NCBI RefSeq assembly: GCF_001426585.1
Contig: NZ_LMEI01000012.1
Location: 338,056 to 402,055, forward strand
Source: Streptomyces sp. Root431
GTDB taxonomy: Bacteria > Actinomycetota > Actinomycetes > Streptomycetales > Streptomycetaceae
Length of the DNA stretch: 64,000 nt
Direction of reading: 5' to 3'
Part shown: positions 44,747-53,130 of the stretch, piece after piece
Position numbering within the stretch: the first letter of the stretch is position 1
Layout: every line of letters starts with the position of its first letter
Translations under genes and position numbers: made by a program
Notes under the pieces: model-generated
What the model saw: the letters and a program-made list of their open reading frames with translations, nothing else
Database searches by the model: none
What the model was told of the DNA's origin: nothing

Positions 44747-44849
44747 TGCTCTCCGGAGCTCTGGAATAGCTCAAGTCCCTTGCCTCCCCGGTTCCTTGTC
44801 GGCAATGTCGACTGCACCATCTGACCAGTGGTTCCGGGGGGACAAGAGC

Positions 44850-45539
44850 ATGAAGATCAAAGAGACCTTCCTGTCGGCGTGCGCCGTCGCCGCGCTGCTT
44901 GCGGGCACGGCCGCGTGCACGTCCGACAGCGACGGGCCGGCCGACAAGGCCGGGCCCACGACCGGTGCCGCGTGCAAGAACGGCACCTACACGTGGTTCA
45001 ACGTGGACAAGAAGGACGTCCTGACGGGCATCAGCGAGAAGCAGAAGATCGGCAAGGGCGGCGGCGAACTCGCCTCCACCATGAAGCCGCTCCACACACC
45101 GCGCACCGCCGTCACCTTCGACAAGGGCACGAGGGGCGACGCGAAGGCCGCGCTGCTCTCGCTGGGCAGGCGCATCGGCGAGGTGAGCGCCGATGACGAC
45201 GGCGTGAGCCACGAGTTCGCCAATGTCCGCAGGCAGGTACCGAGTCTCGTGAGCCACACCCGGGTCACCGCCGCGGGAAGCTTCGTCGACTACGCGTGGG
45301 TGGAGGAGGTCACCGGCGACTTCCGGTACACCTGCGGGACCGAGAAGCCGGTGACGGGCCGGGCCATCGGCTGGACCATCGACGGCGGGGGCATCCTGGA
45401 GTGTTCCGAGCCGGTGGTGGAGCAGCGCGAGAGGCACGCCATGGAGGCGGCCCTGCTGGCCTGCGGCCCGGACGCTCCGGCGGCGAAGGCCCGACCGGGG
45501 TCGAGCGGTGCGAGTCAGACGCCGAAGTCAGGCGGGTGA
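44850..45539 (+). CDS. Putative lipoprotein
   Basis: 229 residues from an ATG preceded by GGGGGGACA. Signal MKIKETFLSACAVAALLAGTAAC has an atypical lipobox (TAAC). The mature part (TYTWFNVDKKDVLTGISEKQKIGKGGGEL ... VEEVTGDFRYTCGTEKPVTGRAIGWTIDGGGILECSEPV) has paired cysteines but no recognised domain. The C-terminal tail is Pro/Ser rich. Function unknown. Confidence 0.75.
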   Translation: MKIKETFLSACAVAALLAGTAACTSDSDGPADKAGPTTGAACKNGTYTWFNVDKKDVLTGISEKQKIGKGGGELASTMKPLHTPRTAVTFDKGTRGDAKAALLSLGRRIGEVSADDDGVSHEFANVRRQVPSLVSHTRVTAAGSFVDYAWVEEVTGDFRYTCGTEKPVTGRAIGWTIDGGGILECSEPVVEQRERHAMEAALLACGPDAPAAKARPGSSGASQTPKSGG

Positions 45540-45603
45540 CCGGCGCCGTACGAGGGAAGTGACGGCCAGGCGGGTGACCGGCACCGAACGAAGGAAGTGA
45601 CGG

Positions 45604-46026
45604 TCAGGCGGGTGACCGGCGCCGCAGGAGCGAGGCGAGCGCCGTGACGCCGATGACGAGGGCGAGGGAGCGGAGGGGGAGGAGCGTCCCGGGGGCGTCG
45701 TCGATGACGTCGATGCCGTTCCCCACGGCGCCGATCCAGACCGCGGTGCCCACGAGGACCATCGGCCAGACCTTCCGCTCCCCGCTGATCCGCATCCCCG
45801 CCCACAGGACGAACGGCATCACCAGGAACGTGTTGATCAGCGCGTTGGTGAAGGCCTGGTCCGCCGAGTAGCCGGGGGCGGCGCCCAGCGTCGAGGCCGC
45901 CTGGCTGCTGAAGGACAGGCGCAGGGTGTCGGACAGGACGAGATGCGCCGCCGCGACGGCGAGCAGCGAGACGAACAGCGCCTTGAGGAGCCGGGGGGCG
46001 GTCGCGGTGCGCGGGGACGGTGCCAT
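45604..46026 (-). CDS. Small membrane protein, probably leaderless
   Basis: 140 residues from MAPSPRTATAPRLLKALF. Four hydrophobic segments (LFVSLLAVAAAHLVLSD, FTNALINTFLVMPFVLWAGMRI, VWPMVLVGTAVWIGAVGNGIDVI, LRSLALVIGVTALASLL). A TATAGT box ends seven bases before this ATG, and a 17-base palindrome overlaps it, so transcription likely starts at the ATG. Reading upstream would add a Pro-Val repeat from a hexamer array, which I think is not translated. No family recognised. Confidence 0.7.
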   Translation of the reverse strand: MAPSPRTATAPRLLKALFVSLLAVAAAHLVLSDTLRLSFSSQAASTLGAAPGYSADQAFTNALINTFLVMPFVLWAGMRISGERKVWPMVLVGTAVWIGAVGNGIDVIDDAPGTLLPLRSLALVIGVTALASLLRRRSPA

Positions 46027-46035
46027 GCGGCCGAC

Positions 46036-46052
46036 TATACGCAGTGCGTATA
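46036..46052. promoter_or_regulatory. Palindromic operator over the -10 box of the small membrane gene
   Basis: TATACGCAGTGCGTATA is a perfect 8-1-8 inverted repeat. On the minus strand its end forms the -10 box TATAGT. The shape fits a TetR- or GntR-type repressor. Confidence 0.55.
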
Positions 46053-46096
46053 CACCGGGTTTATAGGGGGGCGGAGGGAGCTCGACCTCGACCTCG

Positions 46097-46150
46097 GGCT
46101 CCGGCACCGGCACCGGCACCGGCACCGGCACTGGCACTGGCACCGGCACG
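46097..46150. repeat. Nine hexamer repeats (GGCACC-type)
   Basis: Nine consecutive six-base units, GGCTCC, then GGCACC four times, GGCACT twice, GGCACC and GGCACG, in the gap between the small membrane gene and the serine hydrolase. Confidence 0.85.
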
Positions 46151-46319
46151 CGCCGCCACGGCGCCGCCCCCGGTCTCCGACCCGGAGCGGGAGTCGGGGT
46201 GAGCTCCGGGGCGGCTCAGGGTGATCACCGATGAGCAACAGGCCCTGCTGGCGCGAAGGTTGGACCAGCCGCAGTCAGGCGAAGAACCGAGCCGCCCGCA
46301 CCGTCCCCAGGAGCCACCG

Positions 46320-47381
46320 ATGAGCACCCTCCCCCGCACCCTCAGTCGCCGCCTCGCCGCCACCGGCCTCGCCCTGGCCGCGTTCACGGCTGGCGTCGGC
46401 GCGGCCCCCGCGGCGACGGCCGCCTCGGCCACCCACCACTCCCCCGACGCGGTACGGGCGTTGCTCGCCACGATCCCGGACGACGTGACGGACGCGGCCC
46501 TGGTGCGGATGGCGGGTCGGGGCATGCGCAAGCCGTACACGGGGACGGCGGGGCCGGTGGCGGCGGACGCGCGGTTCCCGGTGGGGAGCGTGACGAAGGT
46601 GTTCACCGACGCGGTGGTCCTCCAGCTCGTCGCCGAACGCCGGATCGGCATCGACGAGCCCGTACGCCCCCGCCTCCCGGAGCTGATCCCGCCCGCGTAC
46701 GCGGACGTGACCGTGCGCCAGCTCCTCGACCACACCAGCGACTTCCCCCGCCCGGCGCGGGTGCCGCTCGACCCGCGCGGGGTGGTGACCGCGTCCTTCG
46801 AGGCGGACGCGACGGCCCGGCCGGGCCAGGTCCCGGCGCCCGGGACCGTCCAGCAGTACAACGGGCTCAACAGCTTCGTCGCCGGGCTGCTCGTGGAGCG
46901 GATCACCGGCCGCACCTTCGCCCACGAGCTCGACCGGCGCATCCTGCGCCCCCTGGCCCTGCGCCACACCGCCCTCTCCGAGGAGCCGGCGATCGCCTGG
47001 TCCTGGGCGGAGGGCGGACTGACGTCCACCGCGGCCGACCTCGACGCATTCCTGCGCGCGCTACTGGGCGGGCAGCTGCTGCCTCGGGCCCAGCAGCGGC
47101 ACCTCTTCGAGATACCCGCGGTTCCCGGCGCCCCCGAGAACACCAGCTGCCCTCCGGCCACGGCCTGCTTCAGCGCCGGCGGGCTGATGGGCCTCGATCT
47201 GAACGGCACGAAGGTCTGGGGCAAGACCGGCTCCAGCGGCGGCTGGACGAGTGGCGTCTTCGCGACCACCGCCCCGCACCGCCGGGTCGTCTACACCCTG
47301 CGCCCCGACGCCGAGGCCGGCCCGAAGGCCCAGCGCGACCGCGTCGAGACCGTGGTAGGAGCAGCCCTCAATGACCGGTAA
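46320..47381 (+). CDS. Secreted serine hydrolase (class C beta-lactamase/D-Ala-D-Ala carboxypeptidase fold)
   Basis: 353 residues; the ATG has AGGAG eight bases upstream. Signal peptide LAATGLALAAFTAGVGAAPAATAAS. Catalytic SxxK is SVTK (~88), and the third motif is KTG in VWGKTGSSGGW. The second motif, usually Tyr-Ser-Asn, reads Tyr-Asn-Gly (QQYNGLNSFVAGLL). The fold is that of secreted DD-peptidases and esterases. Its 3' end overlaps a truncated DUF1707 gene. Confidence 0.88.
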   Translation: MSTLPRTLSRRLAATGLALAAFTAGVGAAPAATAASATHHSPDAVRALLATIPDDVTDAALVRMAGRGMRKPYTGTAGPVAADARFPVGSVTKVFTDAVVLQLVAERRIGIDEPVRPRLPELIPPAYADVTVRQLLDHTSDFPRPARVPLDPRGVVTASFEADATARPGQVPAPGTVQQYNGLNSFVAGLLVERITGRTFAHELDRRILRPLALRHTALSEEPAIAWSWAEGGLTSTAADLDAFLRALLGGQLLPRAQQRHLFEIPAVPGAPENTSCPPATACFSAGGLMGLDLNGTKVWGKTGSSGGWTSGVFATTAPHRRVVYTLRPDAEAGPKAQRDRVETVVGAALNDR

Positions 47382-47505
47382 AGACAGAGCAGTTAACCCA
47401 TCTCGCCTCCGCGCCTCCGACGACGAACGGGAAGCGGTGATCGAGCGGCTGCGCGACGCGGCGGCCGAGGAACGCATGAGTGTCGGAACCGCTCGGGGCC
47501 CCTGA
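47371..47505 (+). pseudogene. Truncated DUF1707 (SHOCT-like) gene
   Basis: A 44-codon frame with TAGGAG upstream. It reads PSRLRASDDEREAVIERLRDAAAEERMSVGTARGP. The first 30 residues are a clear DUF1707 start (RASDxDRExVxERLRxAxAEGRL), but the conserved EFxERxxxAxxARTxxEL part and any membrane helices are missing after a divergent end. It overlaps the serine hydrolase stop by 11 bases. Confidence 0.65.
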
Positions 47506-47597
47506 GCGGAGGCCTTGACCTCGGTGTTATGCGTGTGGGCGACGGAGTCGGGATCCGGCGCCTCGATCGCCCACGTCAACGTGTAGGGACGTCCCTC

Positions 47598-48449
47598 TCA
47601 GCGGAAGTCCGCCGCGTGATCCACCGCCCACTCCTGGAAGGATCGGGCCGGGGTGCCCGTGATGCGCTCCACTTCATCGTTGACCGGCTCCGGGTTGTCG
47701 AGCAGCTCCGCCTGGGCAGGCAACACGGCCTCCACCAGCTCTGCCGGGTAGCCTGCGGCCTTCATCTGCTCGGCGGCCTCGTCCAGTGCGATCTCCTCGA
47801 ACCGCACCGGTCGCCCGATCGCCTCGCCGATCAGGGCCACCTGCTGTTCCTGGGTGATCAGTTCGGGGCCGGTGAGCAGCGGGCGGACGCCGAGCAGGGC
47901 GTCGGTCGTCAGCGCCTGAACGGCGACGGCAGCAATGTCCGCCTCGTGGATCAGCGGGCGGGCCAGCCTTGCCAACGGCGCCTGCACCGCACCGGTGGTG
48001 CGGACCTCCTCCGCCCAGCCCAGCGTGTTGCCGGCGAATCCGGTGGGCCGCAGCGCCGTCCACTCCAGGCCTGATGCCTCGATCAGCCGCTCCAGTTCCG
48101 TGTGGAACATGGTGATCGCCTCGCCCGGCTTCTCCTTCTCGCTCCCCACCCCGGCAGATGACAGGTACACCACGCGTCGAGCGTGCTTCCCGATCACGTC
48201 GATCACTTCCGACGCGCCCTCAGCGCTCAGGAACGGCCACACCAGGAAGACCGAATCGACGCCCTCCAGAGCCGCGCCCAGAGACGCGGGATCACCGAGA
48301 TCGCCGCGCACAGCCTGCACGTCCTCCGGGAAGTCCGACTCCCCACGCACCAGCGCCCGCACGGGCACGCCCGCCGCACGCAGTTGGGTCACCACCGCAC
48401 CGCCGACCTTTCCGGTCGCGCCGGTCACCAGAATCATGGGCTTTTTCAT
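47598..48449 (-). CDS. NmrA/SDR-type NAD(P)H-binding protein
   Basis: 283 residues from MKKPMILVTGATGKVGG, with GAGGGGA upstream. The glycine motif GATGKVGG and YLSSAG identify an atypical SDR of the NmrA/quinone-oxidoreductase group. The rest (GLEWTALRPTGFAGNTLGWAEEVRTTG, HEADIAAVAVQAL) is standard. Probably a reductase or redox-sensing regulator. Its promoter carries a MerR/SoxR-like inverted repeat. Confidence 0.88.
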   Translation of the reverse strand: MKKPMILVTGATGKVGGAVVTQLRAAGVPVRALVRGESDFPEDVQAVRGDLGDPASLGAALEGVDSVFLVWPFLSAEGASEVIDVIGKHARRVVYLSSAGVGSEKEKPGEAITMFHTELERLIEASGLEWTALRPTGFAGNTLGWAEEVRTTGAVQAPLARLARPLIHEADIAAVAVQALTTDALLGVRPLLTGPELITQEQQVALIGEAIGRPVRFEEIALDEAAEQMKAAGYPAELVEAVLPAQAELLDNPEPVNDEVERITGTPARSFQEWAVDHAADFR

Positions 48450-48491
48450 CGGGATCCCCTCGTCTCGCCGTTCGATGAACACGACTCTCCT

Positions 48492-48511
48492 ACCTCAACC
48501 AAGATTGAGGT
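48492..48511. promoter_or_regulatory. MerR-like operator upstream of the NmrA gene
   Basis: ACCTCAACCAAGATTGAGGT is a perfect 7-6-7 inverted repeat; on the minus strand TTGACCTCAA overlaps a -35 box. This resembles promoters of MerR-family (SoxR-like) activators. No MerR gene is present nearby. Confidence 0.5.
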
Positions 48512-48684
48512 CAAGTGCGGCCGGTGCGGCCGCCAGGTGCTGTTCCGACCAGCGATCCGCCCGCGCGGCTACGCAGGGGAGGACGGAGAGCATTCGCACC
48601 CGGCGCGGAGAGCATCGCCTCGCCACGGATCCCGCGCATGTCGGCACGTTCCGAGAGCGGCCTTCGGCATGTCGAGTCGCACGG

Positions 48685-49503
48685 TCAGCGCGCCTTCGGG
48701 AACAGGCCGTTGAGTTCAGGGAAGGGGATGGCGTCGGCAAGCGGTTGGTAGTCGCCGGTGTCGTACAGCTGCTGTGCGGCATGGCGGGTGGCGGCGTGGG
48801 CGGCCTGGGCGACACCTGAGCCGAGGCTGACTCGGGCGACCCCGAGGCGGCCCAGCTCGGCGACGTGCGGCGCTCCGGGGCCGGCCATGATGTTCAGTGG
48901 GACAGAGATGCCTGAGGCGAGTTCCGCGATGGTGGAGGGGTCGGTGACGCCGGGGACGAAGATTCCGTCGGCACCGGCGTCCACGTACCTACGCGCCCGC
49001 TCCAGGGTGTGCTCCAGTCGGGTGGCGGGGTCGCCGAGGCCGAACAGGTAGGTGTCGGTACGGGCGTTGAGGAAGAGGGGCACGCCCGATCGTTCTGCCG
49101 CAGCCCGGGCCGCCGTGAGCCGCGCCCCGAGTTCGGCCGAAGGACGGGTTCCGTCCTCGATGTTGACGCCCACGACGCCTGCTTCCAGCAACCGCGCGAT
49201 GGTCTCGGCGACGCCGGCAGCGTCCTGGCCGTACCCGCCTTCGATGTCGGCGGTGACGGGTACGTCGACTGCCGCAACCATGCGGGCGATGTGGTCCACC
49301 GCCCGGTCGGGAGAGAGGGTTTCCCCGTCCGGATGACCGAGTGACCAGGCGATCCCGGCGCTGGTGGTGGCGATCGCAGGTGCCCCCGCGGCCTCGATGA
49401 GACGGGCGCTCACCACGTCCCAGGCGTTGGCGAGCGCGAGAGGGCGTGCGGAGCTGTGGAGGGAGCGGAAGAGCAGGGCCTTGCCCATGGGCGCTGTGAT
49501 CAT
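48685..49503 (-). CDS. Isocitrate lyase/PEP mutase family protein
   Basis: 272 residues (MGKALLF at 49488 is an alternative start). Motifs: LANAWDVVSARLIEAAG, VPVTADIEGGYGQD, VVGVNIEDGTRP and FLNARTDTYLFGLG. These belong to the PEP mutase/carboxyphosphonoenolpyruvate group of TIM barrels with a magnesium site. The exact substrate cannot be told; members cleave or rearrange C-C or C-P bonds. Confidence 0.88.
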   Translation of the reverse strand: MITAPMGKALLFRSLHSSARPLALANAWDVVSARLIEAAGAPAIATTSAGIAWSLGHPDGETLSPDRAVDHIARMVAAVDVPVTADIEGGYGQDAAGVAETIARLLEAGVVGVNIEDGTRPSAELGARLTAARAAAERSGVPLFLNARTDTYLFGLGDPATRLEHTLERARRYVDAGADGIFVPGVTDPSTIAELASGISVPLNIMAGPGAPHVAELGRLGVARVSLGSGVAQAAHAATRHAAQQLYDTGDYQPLADAIPFPELNGLFPKAR

Positions 49504-49610
49504 GGGCTCAGCCAACCAACCGCCCAAGCCTCGTGTCCGGCAGGAATCCGACACCATCGTCACCCGGCCGTGTCCATCGCGGGCGCGCGGCCATGTCTTC
49601 CGCGTGAGGA

Positions 49611-50465
49611 TCACGGGTGGAGCGTGGCGCGGAGGTGGGCCGCCCAGGCGCGGGGGTGGGTGGTGTTGCCGTTGTGGCCGCCGGGGAAGGTGATGACCTC
49701 CTGGCCGATCAGCTCCCCCAGGCTGTGCGCGGCCTGGTAGTCGAAGACCGTCGTCGGCGTGGTGCGCCCGGTGGCCGGCAGGATGCGGGTCGGGGTGGCG
49801 CGGAGGCGGTCGCGGCAGCCGGGGTCGGTGCGCAGGGCGGTGAACTCGGCGGTGATGAAGTGGGCGAAGTTGGCCCGGCGCCGGTCGTCCATCGGCTGCG
49901 GGGTGAGACCGGGTTCCGCGCCGGGCTGCGCCGGGTCGATGCCGAGGGACGCCGCGATGGCCGGCAGGGCGACCGGCAGGCCGCCCGTCGCGAACAGGTC
50001 CTGGAGGTGCGCGAGTTCGCGGCGGTGCGCGTCGGACGCGGTCGGCGCGTCGAGCAGCCAGGGCGCGACCGGCTCGTGGGCGATGAGGGTGTCGACCTGC
50101 TCTCCGTACGCGGCGGCCAGGTGCAAGCCGATGACCGCGCCGAAGCTGCATCCGAGCATGAGCGCCGGGCCGTCGGCGACGTGCGCGAGGAGGCGGTGCG
50201 CGTCGTCGACGTGATCGGCCATGGTGACGGGCTCGCCGGGGGCGTCGAGCGTGCTGCGGGACAGGCCGCGCCGGTCGTACGTCAGGACGGTGAAGTCGTC
50301 GGCCAGGGCGTCGACCAGGTCGGTGGTGCGGCCCGCGTCGCCTTCGCCGCTCTGCGAGATGAGGAGGAGCGGGCCGGTGCCGCGCTGCTCGAAGTAGAGG
50401 GTCGCGCCGTCGACGGGCAGTAGGCCGGTCGTCGTGGTGGCAGCCGTGGTCGTGGTCGTGGTCAT
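49611..50465 (-). CDS. Alpha/beta hydrolase
   Basis: 284 residues, beginning with a Thr-rich leader (MTTTTTTAATTTTG). Nucleophile elbow GCSFGA and late His in FPGGHNGN are intact; YDRRGLSRSTLD is typical. GGGGGACC precedes the ATG. The divergent neighbour is a MarR-type regulator, and palindromes GATGCATC lie between them, so the hydrolase is probably its target. Confidence 0.88.
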   Translation of the reverse strand: MTTTTTTAATTTTGLLPVDGATLYFEQRGTGPLLLISQSGEGDAGRTTDLVDALADDFTVLTYDRRGLSRSTLDAPGEPVTMADHVDDAHRLLAHVADGPALMLGCSFGAVIGLHLAAAYGEQVDTLIAHEPVAPWLLDAPTASDAHRRELAHLQDLFATGGLPVALPAIAASLGIDPAQPGAEPGLTPQPMDDRRRANFAHFITAEFTALRTDPGCRDRLRATPTRILPATGRTTPTTVFDYQAAHSLGELIGQEVITFPGGHNGNTTHPRAWAAHLRATLHP

Positions 50466-50502
50466 GTGAGGTCCCCCTTCGCCTTGTGTGGACCCCACAT
50501 TA

Positions 50503-50552
50503 ATACATCAGTTCTGATGCATCAAGAGTGATGCATCCGTATCGATGTATCG
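50503..50552. promoter_or_regulatory. Operator cluster between the hydrolase and the MarR gene
   Basis: TGATGCATCA at 50515-50524 is a perfect palindrome and TGATGCATCC at 50529-50538 repeats it. TACATCA (50503) and CGATGTATCG (50543-50552) are related half-sites. Likely autoregulatory sites of the adjacent MarR protein. Confidence 0.6.
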
Positions 50553-50559
50553 TGGTCGC

Positions 50560-51006
50560 GTGAACGGCATGGATCTGGCCCTGCTGGGCCGCACGTTGAT
50601 GAAGCTCGGCGAGGCCTCCATCCCCACCGAGGGCATCGGCGGCCACGGCACGAGCGCGCAGTCCGTGATCATCGTCGCGGCGGACATCAAGGCCCACCCG
50701 GGCACGCCCGTGAAGGACGTCGCCGCGAGGACCGGCTTCCCGCAGAGCAAGGTCTCGGCCTGCGTGGCCCGCCTGCGCGAGGCGGGTGCGGTCGAGACCC
50801 ACACCGACCCGGCCGACCGCCGCCGCACCCTCATCAGCCCCGCCCGGACGACCTCCCCCCGCGTCGCCGAGGTCCGCTCCGCCGACATCGACGGCGTCCT
50901 CACGCGCGTACTGGAGGACCCGGAGCGACTGGACGAGGTCAAGGCCGCGCTGCGGGTCCTCGCCGAACACCTCGGCCCGAGCACCCTCACCCGCCTCGGC
51001 GACTGA
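50560..51006 (+). CDS. MarR-family transcriptional regulator
   Basis: 148 residues from GTG 50560, chosen because the earlier ATG at 50545 lies inside the operator cluster. Winged-helix DNA-binding part: TPVKDVAARTGFPQSKVSACVARLREAGAVETHTDPADRRRTLISPA. It is divergent from the alpha/beta hydrolase and probably represses both. Ligand unknown. Confidence 0.82.
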   Translation: MNGMDLALLGRTLMKLGEASIPTEGIGGHGTSAQSVIIVAADIKAHPGTPVKDVAARTGFPQSKVSACVARLREAGAVETHTDPADRRRTLISPARTTSPRVAEVRSADIDGVLTRVLEDPERLDEVKAALRVLAEHLGPSTLTRLGD

Positions 51007-51130
51007 CCGCGACCCGACAGATCCCGAATCCGAGGCTCCCCCCGGGATGCCCGGCATGCCCGGCAGGGGCGGATCATGATCGAAGTAAGCTGGCCCGTTG
51101 ATCACTCAAGAGGAAAGACGGGCAAGGAAC

Positions 51131-52504
51131 TTGAATCGCATACGAACGACGGTGGCGCTCGGTCTGGTGCTGTCCGCGGGTCTCGTGACCGGATGCTCCG
51201 GAGGCACGGAGCCCGATGCCAAGCCCAGTGGCGGGGAGACGGGCAAGGTCACGGAGTCCGCGTCCGCGTCCGCGGCGCCGAAGACCCCGGTCTTCAAGGG
51301 CAAGCCGGTGCCCGGCCTGGCCGCGAAGCCGGCCTGGAGCCTGGCGAGGGACGAGGCGGGGAACTGCGCGGGCAAGGCGTCCGTGAAGGACGCGTCGCGG
51401 AACGACATCTGCACGGTCGGGGACGCCCTCATCGTCACCAGTTACACCAACGGGCCGGATGGCACGGGCGTCTTCACCGCCCGGCTCCTCGACGCCGAGA
51501 CCGGCAAGCTGCGCAAGAAGCTCGACTTCGTCCACCCCGCGGGTGACGGCAGGCCCGAGTCCGCCTCGGCGGTGACCATCGCGCAGGTGGGCGAGTGGCG
51601 GGACGGTTCGCCGGCCCTGCTGATCCGCAGCCGCGTCGACACCCCGGCGAGCGGCCTGAAGAAGGCCTCGTCCCAGACCGTGCTGACCATGTACGCGCCG
51701 TCCGGCGAGAAGCTGGGGAGCTCCTCCTTCGACGAGGACACCCACATGTCCACCCCCGTCCGGAACGGCTACATCGTGGACGCCAGCTCCATCGGCGCCG
51801 GCACCACGTTCACCCCGATCGGTGACGGGGAGACCGTGACCAGCGATGTCTCGGCCTTCGACCTCAAGGGGACGGTCGGCTCCGGTCTCGGCTACTACTC
51901 GGAGCCGGACATCTCCTACCAGCCCTCCGCCGACTGGCTGATCGCCAAGGACGTCCGTACGGACAACAAGGCGTGGACCAGCGAGGACCTCACGCCGCCG
52001 GCCGCCATCGCCAAGCTGGTCACCTCGGACAAGGCGACCAGTGCGCGGCTGATGCCGTTCCGGGGCGACAAGGCCCTCCTCGAATGGTCCTCGTACGGCG
52101 ACTCCGAAGCGGTCATCACGCTGATCGACGTCAAGAGCGGCCGCCGGCTCGCCGAGGGGCCGGCCATCGACACCAACGGCACCACCGACGACGACAGCCT
52201 CGCCGTCTCCCCGGACGGCAAGACCGCCGTGGTGCAGTACGGCAAGGGCGCGGTCGCCTGGAACACGGAGACCGGCAAGGAGCTGTGGCGCCAGGCGGAT
52301 GACGAGGTGACCATCGGGCCGGGCGAACTCCCGGGCAACGGCGTCCTCTACGCGTACCTCGACGGAGTCGGAGCCGCGCTCGACGCCGACGACAAGAAGC
52401 TGCTGGCCTCCGACATCGCGGAGATGCCGCAGTTCACGACGAACGGCTACGCCGCCATCCACACCTCCGAGGGCCTCTTCGTCTTCGCCACCCAGCCCGT
52501 CTGA
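51131..52504 (+). CDS. Lipoprotein with PQQ-like beta-propeller
   Basis: About 457 residues if translation begins at TTG 51131 (TTG 51098 is the alternative). Signal NRIRTTVALGLVLSAGLVTGC ends in lipobox VTGC. The mature part is made of beta-propeller blades with recurring phrases (GVFTARLLDAETGKLRKKLDF, AVITLIDVKSGRRLAEG, GAVAWNTETGKELWRQAD, GVGAALDADDKKLLASD) like PQQ/WD40 proteins. TAAGCT at 51086 could be the -10 box. Probably a membrane-anchored binding or scaffolding protein. Confidence 0.78.
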   Translation: MNRIRTTVALGLVLSAGLVTGCSGGTEPDAKPSGGETGKVTESASASAAPKTPVFKGKPVPGLAAKPAWSLARDEAGNCAGKASVKDASRNDICTVGDALIVTSYTNGPDGTGVFTARLLDAETGKLRKKLDFVHPAGDGRPESASAVTIAQVGEWRDGSPALLIRSRVDTPASGLKKASSQTVLTMYAPSGEKLGSSSFDEDTHMSTPVRNGYIVDASSIGAGTTFTPIGDGETVTSDVSAFDLKGTVGSGLGYYSEPDISYQPSADWLIAKDVRTDNKAWTSEDLTPPAAIAKLVTSDKATSARLMPFRGDKALLEWSSYGDSEAVITLIDVKSGRRLAEGPAIDTNGTTDDDSLAVSPDGKTAVVQYGKGAVAWNTETGKELWRQADDEVTIGPGELPGNGVLYAYLDGVGAALDADDKKLLASDIAEMPQFTTNGYAAIHTSEGLFVFATQPV

Positions 52505-52523
52505 CGGACGCCCCGCCCCCGGT

Positions 52524-53129
52524 TCAGGGGGCCTTGGGCGAGGACTCGACCTCGCGGGACATCACGTACATGTTCCCGATGTCGGGATCGCCGACGAAGA
52601 AGAACAGCTCCAACTCGTCGCGCTCATCACGGCCCACATGGAAGCGCCATAGGTCGACGGAGAGCGAGTCGACGGTCGGGGTGGGTGTGACCGGGACCGC
52701 CGAGGGGGAGGGCGAGGTCGAGGGTGGGCGGGACGTGACCTTCGTCCGCTTCGTCAGTTCCAGACGGACCCTCTGCCCGCCCTCCTCGTCGGTGAGTTTC
52801 CACGTCCCCGTGCCGGAGAGCCGCCACCCGTCCTCGAAGGCGAAGTCCGGCTCGTCGAGCGCCTCGACCTGGGCCGTTCCGTCCTTACGGAGTACGACCC
52901 GGGTGCCCTCGATGTTCTCCCACGCCCCGGCGACCTCGGCCGCCGTGGCGTCGTGGACCCCTGTCCCCTCGTAGTACTGATACGGCCCGGCGCACCCCGT
53001 CAGGACGACCAGCGCCAACACGAGGCCGCCAAGGACGGACCCCCGCGCGCGCAACCCGCTCCCCCGCACCACCACACCCACCTCCGAGTCGATGGGTGAC
53101 ACCTTGCCAGAGCTGTTGAACGCGTTCAA
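52524..53129 (-). CDS. Putative lipoprotein
   Basis: 201 residues from a TTG with AAGGAG nine bases upstream; an in-frame GTG near codon 19 with GGAGG is an alternative start. Signal GSVLGGLVLALVVLTGC with lipobox LTGC. The mature part (EVAGAWENIEGTRVVLRKDGTAQVEALDEP ... GDPDIGNMYVMSREV) looks like a small beta-barrel; it shares the 'GxWENxxGTRVVLRxDGT' style seen in Streptomyces hypotheticals. A 16-bp palindrome covers the TTG start. Confidence 0.75.
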   Translation of the reverse strand: MNAFNSSGKVSPIDSEVGVVVRGSGLRARGSVLGGLVLALVVLTGCAGPYQYYEGTGVHDATAAEVAGAWENIEGTRVVLRKDGTAQVEALDEPDFAFEDGWRLSGTGTWKLTDEEGGQRVRLELTKRTKVTSRPPSTSPSPSAVPVTPTPTVDSLSVDLWRFHVGRDERDELELFFFVGDPDIGNMYVMSREVESSPKAP

Positions 53130-53130
53130 C
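53115..53130. promoter_or_regulatory. 16-bp palindrome over the lipoprotein start codon
   Basis: GTTGAACGCGTTCAAC is a perfect inverted repeat. It includes the TTG start of the lipoprotein gene; a further TTGAACGCG half lies at 53144-53152. Confidence 0.5.

Noticed and set aside
46221..46319. Extending the serine hydrolase to a GTG at 46221
   Set aside because: It would put 33 charged, Gln/Pro-rich residues before a proper signal peptide; ATG 46320 has AGGAG and gives a normal secreted start.
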